Source: Porphyromonas canoris
GTDB lineage: Bacteria; Bacteroidota; Bacteroidia; Bacteroidales; Porphyromonadaceae
Assembly (NCBI RefSeq): GCF_000769115.1
Contig: NZ_JQZV01000006.1
Coordinates: forward strand, 55,922 to 119,921
DNA length: 64,000 nt
Reading direction: 5' to 3'
In this document: in pieces, positions 26,188 through 34,233 of the stretch
Layout of the letters: every line of letters starts with the position of its first letter
Position numbering within the stretch: the first letter of the stretch is position 1
Notes under the pieces: model-generated
Database searches by the model: none
Told to the model about the DNA's origin: nothing
The model's input: only the letters and a program-made list of their open reading frames with translations
Translations under genes and position numbers: made by a program

Positions 26188-26235
26188 TATATACAGAGTA
26201 TTTATTGAGTTTTAATCCCATAAAATGAATTAAAA

Positions 26236-27909
26236 ATGAAACTTAAACAACTACTATTAGGAGCTCTGGGCGTATTTGCCCTTGCTGCTTGTAACAGCAA
26301 GCCGGATATGCCGACGGATGGATTTGGAAAAGAACCTGTGGCTTTCAAATCGTCCATCATCGGTTCTACTTCTCGTGCAGCAGAGACGGCTTTTGAAGCG
26401 AAAGATCAAATAGGCGTTTATATGCTGCCTGCTGCCGGAGAAGCAAAAGAAAATGCGGCATATATTACTGCCGAAGGTGGAGCAGAGGCTCTCTTCATCC
26501 CGAAGACGGAAGGCGATAAGATTCTTCTGCCAGAGGATGGAACGAATGTCGATTTCGTGGCTTATCATCCTTATCGAGCTGATGTAAATCAGAGGAAGAT
26601 CAAGTTGGATGTGTCGAATCAGTCTGACCAAAAGGCTTTGGATTTGATTTATGCCAACAATCTGAAAGGAGTAAACAGTATGACTCCTACATCTCAGTTC
26701 AAACTCTCTTTCCGTCATCAAATGAGTTTTGTACAGTTTGTATTCACTCCGAAGGCTAAAGAGAAAATTGTAAAGATTCTTTCTGTCGGTATCTCCGGCT
26801 TCCATAGAAAGGGACAGTTCAACCTCCAAGATGGAGCATTCTCCGATTATGAAGAAGCAGAGGTGGTATGGGCAAAACTTTCTGAAGACGGCTACTCGTT
26901 CTCTTCAATCCTAATCCCTCAAAATGATGTGGATATGATGCTGTATCTTTCTGATACCGGAGGTAAAAAGTATCACTGCAATTTTAACAAGATGAACTTT
27001 GAGAGAGGTAAGAGATACACCTTTACACTGAATATCACACCGGAAGGAAATATTGAGGTAAACGAATTGGGTACTGTAATAGAACCATGGAGCGATGTAG
27101 ATGGCGGTACTCACGAGCTGCGTCCGGAAAAGAAAGAGTTTGCAATAACTCCTTCCGAAGCTACGATAGAAGCTGCTTCGACCTCTCCGATAACTGTGAA
27201 TGTAACCGCAGGAGAGGGTGTTGCCTGGAATGCTTCAACATCGGAAAGCTGGGTGTCTGTATCTCCTCTTTCCGGTATCGGAAACGGACAGTTTGTGGTT
27301 TCTCCATCTCCCAATACCGACAGTCAAGAGCGTAAAGCAATCATCCGTGTACAGGCAGGAGAAGAGACATTGCAGTTTACTCTCACTCAAAAAGGTGTCA
27401 ATCCGGATCCATCTCCCGAAGGAGCTCTTTTCAAAGAAGGGTTCGGCAATATGCCTAAAGGCTCAAAGGATAAAGCTGATACGCTGGATAAACTATTGAA
27501 TTGTATAGATACAGAAAACAGAGATAAGGGGTATCTTTATGAGATCTCCGGTGCAGATGTTCGTGCTACCTCTCATTTGGATGGGCATATCTGGTTTCCT
27601 AAGGAGCCTGATACCTTCTTCCAAGTCGGTAATATCTCTGTTCCGGGAGAAGCAAATACACTTGTATTGACATTCGATCTCGCTACAAATAAGTCGGGGG
27701 ATACAGAAAGTGTTTTGGAAGTGATAGTAGGAGGTAAAACTCAAAAGGTATCTCTCACCAATCCTAAGCAGAACGAGTATCAGCAGAAGAGTGTCGAGAT
27801 AGTCGCTCCGACACTGACAGAAGGAAAGATCTCCATTAAATTCAATTCAAAAGGAGCCGAAAATAAAAATGGTTTTAGAGTGGATAATATTGTTCTCAAG
27901 AAGAAGTAA
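26236..27909 (+). CDS. Fimbrillin-family lipoprotein with a BACON domain
   Basis: 557 residues. The signal peptide is KLKQLLLGALGVFALAAC (Cys19). Residues about 30-290 are fimbrillin-like and parallel the neighbour's first domain (FEAKDQIGVYML, VDFVAYHPYRADV, LIYANNLKGV, FRHQMSFVQF). A BACON domain covers about 305-390 (WNASTSESWVSVSPLSG, FTLTQKG). The C-terminal roughly 150 residues form a beta-rich module with EGFGNMPKG and NGFRVDNIVLKKK, like carbohydrate-binding or anchor modules. It is probably a surface adhesin or glycan-binding partner of the nuclease lipoprotein. Its exact role is unknown. Confidence 0.75.
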   Translation: MKLKQLLLGALGVFALAACNSKPDMPTDGFGKEPVAFKSSIIGSTSRAAETAFEAKDQIGVYMLPAAGEAKENAAYITAEGGAEALFIPKTEGDKILLPEDGTNVDFVAYHPYRADVNQRKIKLDVSNQSDQKALDLIYANNLKGVNSMTPTSQFKLSFRHQMSFVQFVFTPKAKEKIVKILSVGISGFHRKGQFNLQDGAFSDYEEAEVVWAKLSEDGYSFSSILIPQNDVDMMLYLSDTGGKKYHCNFNKMNFERGKRYTFTLNITPEGNIEVNELGTVIEPWSDVDGGTHELRPEKKEFAITPSEATIEAASTSPITVNVTAGEGVAWNASTSESWVSVSPLSGIGNGQFVVSPSPNTDSQERKAIIRVQAGEETLQFTLTQKGVNPDPSPEGALFKEGFGNMPKGSKDKADTLDKLLNCIDTENRDKGYLYEISGADVRATSHLDGHIWFPKEPDTFFQVGNISVPGEANTLVLTFDLATNKSGDTESVLEVIVGGKTQKVSLTNPKQNEYQQKSVEIVAPTLTEGKISIKFNSKGAENKNGFRVDNIVLKKK

Positions 27910-27937
27910 TAGATCCATCTGAAGAGAATATAATGAT

Positions 27938-27975
27938 AGGGAGAGGTGTATAAAAAACGCCTCTCCCTATTTTTT
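27938..27975 (+). terminator. Terminator of the nuclease-fimbrillin operon
   Basis: AGGGAGAGGTG (27938-27948) pairs with CGCCTCTCCCT (27958-27968) with one G-U. ATTTTTT follows. It lies 28 bp after the stop codon. The remaining spacer to 28122 is very AT-rich with nothing else recognised. Confidence 0.85.
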
Positions 27976-28122
27976 ATTCAAAATATGCTCTATATTGTCT
28001 TTTGTGTGCATTTATTTGAAATGATGAATCTGTTTTTGATGATTTTTCTGCCTTTATTTTGATATTAGTGTGCTTGTTTATGTAATTATTGGTCTTGTTT
28101 TTGGTTTTTTATCATTTTGATT

Positions 28123-28154
28123 TTTGATTATTGTGTCCAAATATATTATCTTTG
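28123..28154 (+). promoter_or_regulatory. Promoter of the collagen-like lipoprotein operon
   Basis: TTTG (28123-28126), 20 bp, TATCTTTG (28147-28154): a near-perfect Bacteroidetes promoter, giving a 5' UTR of about 50 nt. Confidence 0.7.
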
Positions 28155-28211
28155 CGCTCGAATTTAAGAAAACACACACAATAAATATTATTCAATAGAT
28201 TTAATTAGTTC

Positions 28212-30641
28212 ATGAAAAGGCAATTTTTTTATTTGTCGCTATTGCTTGTGCTCATCACCAGCATAGTGGGGGCATGTACGCAAGTAGATGTAGTAATGCC
28301 TAAAGGTCCAAAGGGAGATACAGGTTTGTCTGCCTTTGAATTTTGGAAAGAGAAAGTAGCAGATGGTACTATAAACTGGCCTAAAGATCAAGTAGGCGTA
28401 GCCGACTATTTCAAATTTTTGAAAGGTAAAGATGGTCAGAATGGAAAAGACGGAAAGAATGGTCAAAGTGCATACGAACAGTGGAAGGAAGCGGTAGCAA
28501 CCGGAACTGTTGATGATCCGCACAATCCAGGAAAGAAGTGGGATGCTAATAAGAATAGTGTAGTTGACTTCTGGAGATTCCTTACAGGCGCAACAGGAGA
28601 AGCGGGAAGAACACCGCATATCGGCCCTGACGGCAACTGGTGGATAGGAGATAAGAATACCGGAGTTGCTGCAAAAGGGAAAGACGGTCAAGATGGTAAG
28701 GATGGACAAGACGGCAAAGATGGTGTCTCTCCACATATCGGTCCTGATGGTAACTGGTGGATTGGAGATGTAAACACCGGTGTTCCTGCCAAAGGTAAAG
28801 ATGGTAAGGATGGCCAAGACGGTCAAGATGGTGTTTCTCCACGTATCGGTCCTGATGGTAACTGGTGGATCGGAGATGTAAATACCGGTGTTCCTGCCAA
28901 AGGTAAAGATGGTCAGAATGGTCAAGATGGTCAAAACGGACAAGATGGAGTCTCTCCACGTATCGGTCCTGACGGTAACTGGTGGATTGGAGATGTAAAT
29001 ACCGGAGTTTCTGCTCGAGGTAAAGACGGTCAAAATGGCCAAGATGGCAAGAATGGCGAAAATGGTAAGAGTGCTTACGAAATGTGGGTTGATACCGTAA
29101 AAGCCGGTTGCGAAGGTAGCGCAGCACCTGTTATGGACCCTCATAATCCGGGCTATGAATGGCCATGCGAAAAGACAAGCCTTGCAGACTTCTGGCATTA
29201 TCTTCGTGGTAGAAATGGTGAAGATGGTAAGGATGGTAAAGACGGTAAAGATGGTAAAGACGGAGAGAATGGAAAGGATTCCAGCGGTCTTGTAACTGGC
29301 AAGGCTAACGTCGTAGCTCAATACTACAATGCATCTTTGAAAGAGTATGTAGATCCGGAAGATGGCGGTGTATGGTACATCGTTTATGACAAGGAAGGAA
29401 AGCCTGCTCCTGCGGGAACAGAGGTAGATAATATGCCTGCTATGCCGGGACAAAAGTTTGTTACCGATACCGATGGCCGATTCAAAGTTTCGGTAGATAA
29501 GTTGCCATATAAGAAGCCGGAAGCAGAAAGACTTGGTTCTACTCGTGTTAAGATTGGAGGAGAAACCATGGAGTCTGCAAAGAACACACTTGTACCAAAC
29601 AAGATAAAGACCAGAATATCCACAGACCTTGTTTACCTGCGTCAGCAGACTCACGTCAATCTTGGAGGTGGTAGCTATCCTTTTGCACACTTTACTGCAG
29701 TGCATTACAAGTACGAGCGTGAAGTAGATGGTGTTTGGGGTGAATATCCGGCAGAGTTGCCGAAACCTGAGTTTGGAACAGGTAGGGTAAATGATCCTAC
29801 TCAACTTCCAACAATCGAAAACATCACATTCAACGATGAGACGAAAAGATGGCTCGTATCTAAGGATGGTTACTATGCAGACTTCAATCAAGCAAGAGAT
29901 AAGAACATTGTGATGATTATACGTCCTATCGTTCTAATGGATATAGAGAAGACAGGACCACTTCCTAATCCTGCAATTCATGACTATAATAAGAGAGTGT
30001 TGCAAGTAAGACAGTATGAGTGGAACGGTCAGAAGAACTACTTTACTATTGTCGGTGAAAGATACTTCTACGGAGAGAAGCCGGTTCTTCCTGAGCCTAT
30101 ACACGTTCCGGAAATCCATCCTACTCCGGTCTTTACCGGATCGAAGATAGCTGTCGTACATGGCCAGACTACTATCTGGGGAGAACTTGATGTTATAGAC
30201 CGTTTGCCGGACTTCTATTTGAAGTACAAACTGGAACCAACTCCTGTAAAAGTTTGGACATCAGACAAACTTCCGGGCAGCTTGTTAAGAGATACTCCTT
30301 CATACAGAAACAACTTCAAGTATAAGATCGTATCATTCAAGCGAGAAGGAAACAACAATGTTACGACCGAAACAGATATCTCTCTTAAGGATAACAATCC
30401 TCTTTACAAGCTTCTTGCTCCACGTGATGGCGGTGTTTGGTCTGTAATGAGCTATCTGGAGGGAGACCGTTATGGACAGTTGACTCAGGTTAAGAAGGAT
30501 GAGAGAATCCTTGGTGCCGGATATTCTCCTTATAGAGCTCTTCCATACTACATCACTACTATTCAAGATCCGAAGTTTGAGTTCAAAGACTTCTATGGTG
30601 TAAATGCTCCTATTGTTATTCCTCAGCAAGATCTTCCTTGA
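28212..30641 (+). CDS. Collagen-like repeat lipoprotein
   Basis: 809 residues with a lipoprotein signal ending LLVLITSIVGAC (Cys22). Residues about 32-385 mix three repeat types. The first is collagen-like Gly-X-Y runs, mostly GKDGQDG. The second is four near-identical modules IGPDGNWWIGDxNTGV beginning near residues 135, 174, 210 and 249. The third is three helical modules of the form SAYExWxxxV...DFWxxLxG. The C-terminal roughly 420 residues are non-repetitive, with no domain I can name (WYIVYDKEGKP, TDTDGRFKV suggest an early carboxypeptidase-regulatory-like fold). It is likely a surface-exposed fibrous protein. An OmpA-type protein follows after 60 bp and may anchor it. Confidence 0.8.
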   Translation: MKRQFFYLSLLLVLITSIVGACTQVDVVMPKGPKGDTGLSAFEFWKEKVADGTINWPKDQVGVADYFKFLKGKDGQNGKDGKNGQSAYEQWKEAVATGTVDDPHNPGKKWDANKNSVVDFWRFLTGATGEAGRTPHIGPDGNWWIGDKNTGVAAKGKDGQDGKDGQDGKDGVSPHIGPDGNWWIGDVNTGVPAKGKDGKDGQDGQDGVSPRIGPDGNWWIGDVNTGVPAKGKDGQNGQDGQNGQDGVSPRIGPDGNWWIGDVNTGVSARGKDGQNGQDGKNGENGKSAYEMWVDTVKAGCEGSAAPVMDPHNPGYEWPCEKTSLADFWHYLRGRNGEDGKDGKDGKDGKDGENGKDSSGLVTGKANVVAQYYNASLKEYVDPEDGGVWYIVYDKEGKPAPAGTEVDNMPAMPGQKFVTDTDGRFKVSVDKLPYKKPEAERLGSTRVKIGGETMESAKNTLVPNKIKTRISTDLVYLRQQTHVNLGGGSYPFAHFTAVHYKYEREVDGVWGEYPAELPKPEFGTGRVNDPTQLPTIENITFNDETKRWLVSKDGYYADFNQARDKNIVMIIRPIVLMDIEKTGPLPNPAIHDYNKRVLQVRQYEWNGQKNYFTIVGERYFYGEKPVLPEPIHVPEIHPTPVFTGSKIAVVHGQTTIWGELDVIDRLPDFYLKYKLEPTPVKVWTSDKLPGSLLRDTPSYRNNFKYKIVSFKREGNNNVTTETDISLKDNNPLYKLLAPRDGGVWSVMSYLEGDRYGQLTQVKKDERILGAGYSPYRALPYYITTIQDPKFEFKDFYGVNAPIVIPQQDLP
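28614..29045 (+). repeat. Tandem DNA repeats encoding WWIG and Gly-X-Y modules
   Basis: Four copies of a 108-117-bp unit, starting at 28614, 28731, 28839 and 28956. Copies are highly similar at DNA level, so copy number can be expected to change by recombination or slippage between strains. Confidence 0.8.
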
Positions 30642-30701
30642 TCATAAACGAACAAGTGTGGGATATCACCATCAGGATGTAATAGATAAAACAACAAGAC
30701 A

Positions 30702-31877
30702 ATGAAAATAAGATATACAATATATACACTTGCCGCTTTGGCTCTTGGGTTCTGCAGTACTACGCTGCAAGCCCAAGAGGCTAAGCCTGCGAAGAAAGCG
30801 TGGGAAGTAGGTGTCGGAGGTGCTCTTATCAACTGGAACAGAGTCTCTATCTCCGGATTTGAAAGCAGACAAGACGACTACTTCTACAACTTCAGAGTAG
30901 ATCATCTTATGGGAGGCGCAAAGCTATACGTAGCCAGAGAGCTGAACAAGTGGTTCTATCTCGATCTTCAAGGAACTATGGGTATCACATACAACAACCC
31001 CGAACAGACAGGAAAGTCGGGCAAGCACAGCTTCTTGTTTATGGGAGGTCCCGGTTTGCAGTTCAGACTTAGTCCGCTATTCGGATCCGAGTATGTAGAG
31101 CCCTATTTAAGAGTCGGAGCCAACTATCTTTGGAAAGATTTTCAAGCGAGAAACATAGGACGTTTCAGTCAGGATCCTACAGGACAGGCAGGCTGGTCGT
31201 CTAAAGACACTTGGAATGGCAAGGATAAGTTGGAGGACAAGAACCAATTCTTCCCCATCTCAGTTGGTGCCGGTGTCAATGCCTGGCTTAACAACAGCGT
31301 GGGTCTTGGGCTTCAAGGAGAGTATATCATGCCTATACGCAAGGAGCTTCCTCGCTTTGCACAGGTTTCTCTCAATGTCCTTTTCCGCTTCGGAGGCAAA
31401 GACAAGCGTCCGCAGCCACGTATAGAATATGTGGAGGTAGAAAAACCGGTCGAAAAGATCGTGGAGAAGATTGTAGAGAAGAAGGTCTTTGTGGAGGCAG
31501 AACCACAAGTAGGTAATCTTTTGGAGAATATCAACTTCGGTTTCGACAGATACGACTTCACGCCGGAATCTGAAAAAGCATTGGATAATGCTGCTAAGAT
31601 GTTGAAAAAGCAGTCCGGTCAATACTTCCTTATCACCGGTTATACCGATGCTCAAGGCAATCAGGCATACAATCTTGAGCTTTCTCGCAAGCGCGCACAA
31701 GCTGTGGTCAATGCTCTTATCGAGAGAGGTGTACCTGCAAGCATGCTGAAGTGGAGAGGGGTAGGCAAGAAAGTGAATGCCGTACCTGCATCCGAGTCTG
31801 ACGATGTTCGTGAAGGAGACAGAAAGATAACCATAGAGCGTGTTTCTAACATCGCTTTCTGGAACAAACTCCCATAA
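30702..31877 (+). CDS. OmpA-family outer membrane protein
   Basis: 391 residues with a signal peptide ending LGFCSTTLQAQ. The N-terminal about 215 residues form an outer-membrane beta-barrel (alternating strands, FMGGPGLQFRLSPLF, final FAQVSLNVLFRFGG). A repetitive Val/Glu/Lys linker follows (VEKPVEKIVEKIVEKK). The C-terminal OmpA peptidoglycan-binding domain (about 270-385) has NINFGFDRYDFTPES, ITGYTDAQGNQAYNLELSRKRA and the final RKITIERV. It resembles the paired OmpA-like proteins of Porphyromonas gingivalis. It sits downstream of the collagen-like lipoprotein in one operon. Confidence 0.9.
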   Translation: MKIRYTIYTLAALALGFCSTTLQAQEAKPAKKAWEVGVGGALINWNRVSISGFESRQDDYFYNFRVDHLMGGAKLYVARELNKWFYLDLQGTMGITYNNPEQTGKSGKHSFLFMGGPGLQFRLSPLFGSEYVEPYLRVGANYLWKDFQARNIGRFSQDPTGQAGWSSKDTWNGKDKLEDKNQFFPISVGAGVNAWLNNSVGLGLQGEYIMPIRKELPRFAQVSLNVLFRFGGKDKRPQPRIEYVEVEKPVEKIVEKIVEKKVFVEAEPQVGNLLENINFGFDRYDFTPESEKALDNAAKMLKKQSGQYFLITGYTDAQGNQAYNLELSRKRAQAVVNALIERGVPASMLKWRGVGKKVNAVPASESDDVREGDRKITIERVSNIAFWNKLP

Positions 31878-31934
31878 CAAGAAGATAATAAGAACGGGTG
31901 GAGCGCGCTGCTCCGAACTGTTCTTTAGCAATAG

Positions 31935-31978
31935 AAGAGCTATGCCAAGCGTAAGTTTGGCATAGCTCTTTTTTTTTG
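31935..31978 (+). terminator. Terminator of the ompA-like operon
   Basis: Perfect 14-bp stem AAGAGCTATGCCAA (31935-31948) and TTGGCATAGCTCTT (31957-31970) with an 8-nt loop, and a T-run to about 31978. Confidence 0.9.
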
Positions 31979-32144
31979 TGGCAAAACGTCAAGATCTTTC
32001 ATGTTTGCTGCCAAAGAAGGAGAGGTAAAAAGGGCTTTCTTTTTACGTCTTGTCTTTCCCGATTCTCGGCAACATTAAAGCTTAAATTCGGACATCCGAT
32101 ATTCGGTTTTCCCTGCCTTGAAAGAGGACTGTTTTTGCCGGAAT

Positions 32145-32687
32145 TTTTATATAAAAACGGAGTTTGAGAGATATCGAATATTTCTGTTGGAAACAGTTGC
32201 TTTCTGAATATATCTCCTTCGGGTTGTCGCTTAATCTGTTTGTTTTCAGTGAGATTTGAAAAATTGCGAATTTGGAAAAAATTTTTTCTCAGTCCGTTTC
32301 ATGGGGCTTTTTCGCGTTAATAGATGTGAATTTTAACGCTCCATCATGTGAACGTTTCCTAATAAAGAAATCTGCCTTTTCAGGGGTATTTTAGGGTGAA
32401 AATAGATAATATGCTGATAGTTAGTGTTTTAATCATTTTGGCTAAACACGTTAATCGAATCCGGTAAACGTGTTTAATGAAATCGGTAAACGTGTTCATT
32501 GAAAAATTAAACACGTTAAGCCGGAAGAATATGCTCGTTTAGTGTTTTTGCTTAACGAGTATCGGAATTTGTGTTAATAGAATGGGGTGGATTTAACAAT
32601 TCGGTCGCGCTCTGAAAACGACCCCACCGATCAAAATAGAGAGAGGGTAAAAAGAGGCTCTATCGGCGGTATGGAATATATAAAAAT
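32145..32687 (+). repeat. Copy D of the long intergenic repeat
   Basis: The left AT box is at 32145-32159. The conserved box starts at 32258, 113 bp later as in copy B. CCTAATAAAGAAATCTGCC is shared with copy C. Hairpin arms are 32467-32478 and 32506-32517, identical to copy A. The right AT box is at 32676-32686. It fills most of the gap between the ompA-like gene and rpsL and has no ORF. Confidence 0.85.
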
Positions 32688-32856
32688 CGCTCTCTTGAAA
32701 GGGCGGTTTTAGAGCAGTTTTAACAGGGGTATATTACCTCAAAAAGAGTATCGTTTTTTCTCTTCAGGATAGAGAAAAGTATTTTCCTTCCGGAAGTCTT
32801 CTTTTCTCAAAAGAGTTGAAATAAGGGGGGTGAAAATAATTTATCTGCTTGATTTA

Positions 32857-32887
32857 TTGTATAATCAGATAATTATGCTTACCTTTG
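32857..32887 (+). promoter_or_regulatory. Promoter of the ribosomal protein cluster
   Basis: TTGT (32857-32860), 19 bp, TACCTTTG (32880-32887). The roughly 80-nt leader contains GTATC (32901), GATAC (32916) and GTATC (32931), which allow two mutually exclusive small hairpins. Confidence 0.65.
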
Positions 32888-32972
32888 TGCGTTCAATCGT
32901 GTATCCTATGGCGGAGATACGATAAAAGAAGTATCAAATACGATATAACACAGAAATAAAAACAGTTTTAAA

Positions 32973-33353
32973 ATGCCTACAATTCAACAGTTAGTTAGAA
33001 AAGGAAGGAAAACAATCGAAGAGAAAGGAAAGTCTCCTGCTCTTGACTCTTGTCCGCAGCGTCGTGGCGTTTGTGTGCGTGTGTACACCACAACACCTAA
33101 GAAGCCAAACTCGGCAATGCGTAAAGTGGCACGTGTGCGTCTGACAAATGGTAAGGAAGTGAACTCTTACATACCGGGAGAGGGACACAACTTGCAAGAG
33201 CACTCAATCGTACTTGTTCGTGGTGGTCGTGTAAAAGACCTTCCGGGTGTTCGTTACCATATCGTTCGCGGTACATTGGATACTGCCGGCGTTAATGGTC
33301 GTACCCAACGTCGTTCTAAGTACGGAGCAAAGAGACCTAAGGCGTCTAAGTAA
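32973..33353 (+). CDS. rpsL: 30S ribosomal protein S12
   Basis: 126 residues. S12 lies at the decoding centre of the small subunit. [19 protein letters not shown] and [17 protein letters not shown] are intact, including the two lysine regions where streptomycin-resistance changes usually fall, so the sequence looks wild type there. It is the first gene of the str-S10-spc-alpha cluster, 85 bp after the promoter. Confidence 0.97.
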   Translation: MPTIQQLVRKGRKTIEEKGKSPALDSCPQRRGVCVRVYTTTPKKPNSAMRKVARVRLTNGKEVNSYIPGEGHNLQEHSIVLVRGGRVKDLPGVRYHIVRGTLDTAGVNGRTQRRSKYGAKRPKASK

Positions 33354-33373
33354 TCCATCGCCTTTGTCTTGAA

Positions 33374-33467
33374 CTCCTATACATATATAACATAGGAGGC
33401 TTCAGAAAAGCTCTCACGAGAGAGCAAAACAAAATTTCCCCTTTTCTACTTCGCTCGAAAGACGAAG
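33374..33467 (+). promoter_or_regulatory. Hairpin cluster between rpsL and rpsG
   Basis: Three hairpins lie in the 244-bp spacer: CTCCTAT/ATAGGAG (33374-33398), GCTCTC/GAGAGC (33410-33425) and CTTCG/CGAAG (33449-33467). In E. coli the rpsL-rpsG spacer is the S7 autoregulatory site. A similar role here is inference from position only. Confidence 0.35.
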
Positions 33468-33597
33468 AGACAATTATTACTAAACGATGTTTTGAGTAAT
33501 ATTGGATAGGCTCCCAAGGTTGAGTAAATGCTACGGCGGTAGTGTTGAAGACAGAAGAAGGAACAACCAATGACAAAACGAAAATTTTTAGACCAAA

Positions 33598-34074
33598 ATG
33601 AGAAAAGCTAAACCAAAGAAAAGACAGGTGTTGCCAGATCCTGTTTTCGGTGACGTAAAAGTAAGTAAGTTTGTAAACCATCTTATGTACGATGGAAAGA
33701 AAAACTTGTCTTACGATATTTTCTATTCAGCATTAGAGATCGTAAAGACAAAGCTTCCTAACGAAGAGAAGTCTGCTCTTGAGATCTGGAAGATCGCTTT
33801 GGATAATATCACTCCTCAAGTGGAAGTGAAGAGCCGCCGTGTGGGTGGTGCTACATTCCAAGTGCCTATGGAAATCCGTCCCGAAAGAAAAGAGTCTCTT
33901 TCAATGAAGAACCTTATCGGCTACGCAAGAAAAAGAGGTGGTAAGACTATGGCGGATAAGCTTTCTGCAGAGATTGTAGATGCTTATAACAACCAAGGAG
34001 GTGCATTCAAGAGAAAAGAAGATATGCACCGTATGGCTGAAGCTAACCGTGCATTCGCTCACTTTAGATTCTAA
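33598..34074 (+). CDS. rpsG: 30S ribosomal protein S7
   Basis: 158 residues. It nucleates assembly of the 16S 3' major domain (head) and contacts the E-site tRNA. Signature segments are [19 protein letters not shown] near the start, [14 protein letters not shown] and the basic C-terminus [10 protein letters not shown]. It is separated from rpsL by 244 bp of structured spacer. Confidence 0.97.
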   Translation: MRKAKPKKRQVLPDPVFGDVKVSKFVNHLMYDGKKNLSYDIFYSALEIVKTKLPNEEKSALEIWKIALDNITPQVEVKSRRVGGATFQVPMEIRPERKESLSMKNLIGYARKRGGKTMADKLSAEIVDAYNNQGGAFKRKEDMHRMAEANRAFAHFRF

Positions 34075-34233
34075 GTTCCACTCTTATATAAAAGAAAAAG
34101 ACACAGCTCACGTAATAACAATAGAAAACATTCAGAAAAACTTCTATATCTAATGCCTCATTTTGGTATGGTTACAAAAGGAATGAAGAGCACGAAGATT
34201 GCGTAGAGTTTGTGGATAGATAAGGAAAAGACA

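Noticed and set aside
28239-29891. 550-codon minus-strand ORF over the collagen-like gene
   Set aside because: An artefact of the repetitive Gly/Asp codons (repeated TILTIFT-type complement); no independent support.
1-32687. Repeat copies as remnants of an insertion sequence
   Set aside because: No transposase fragment or terminal inverted repeats are visible; the AT boxes at the ends are in direct orientation.
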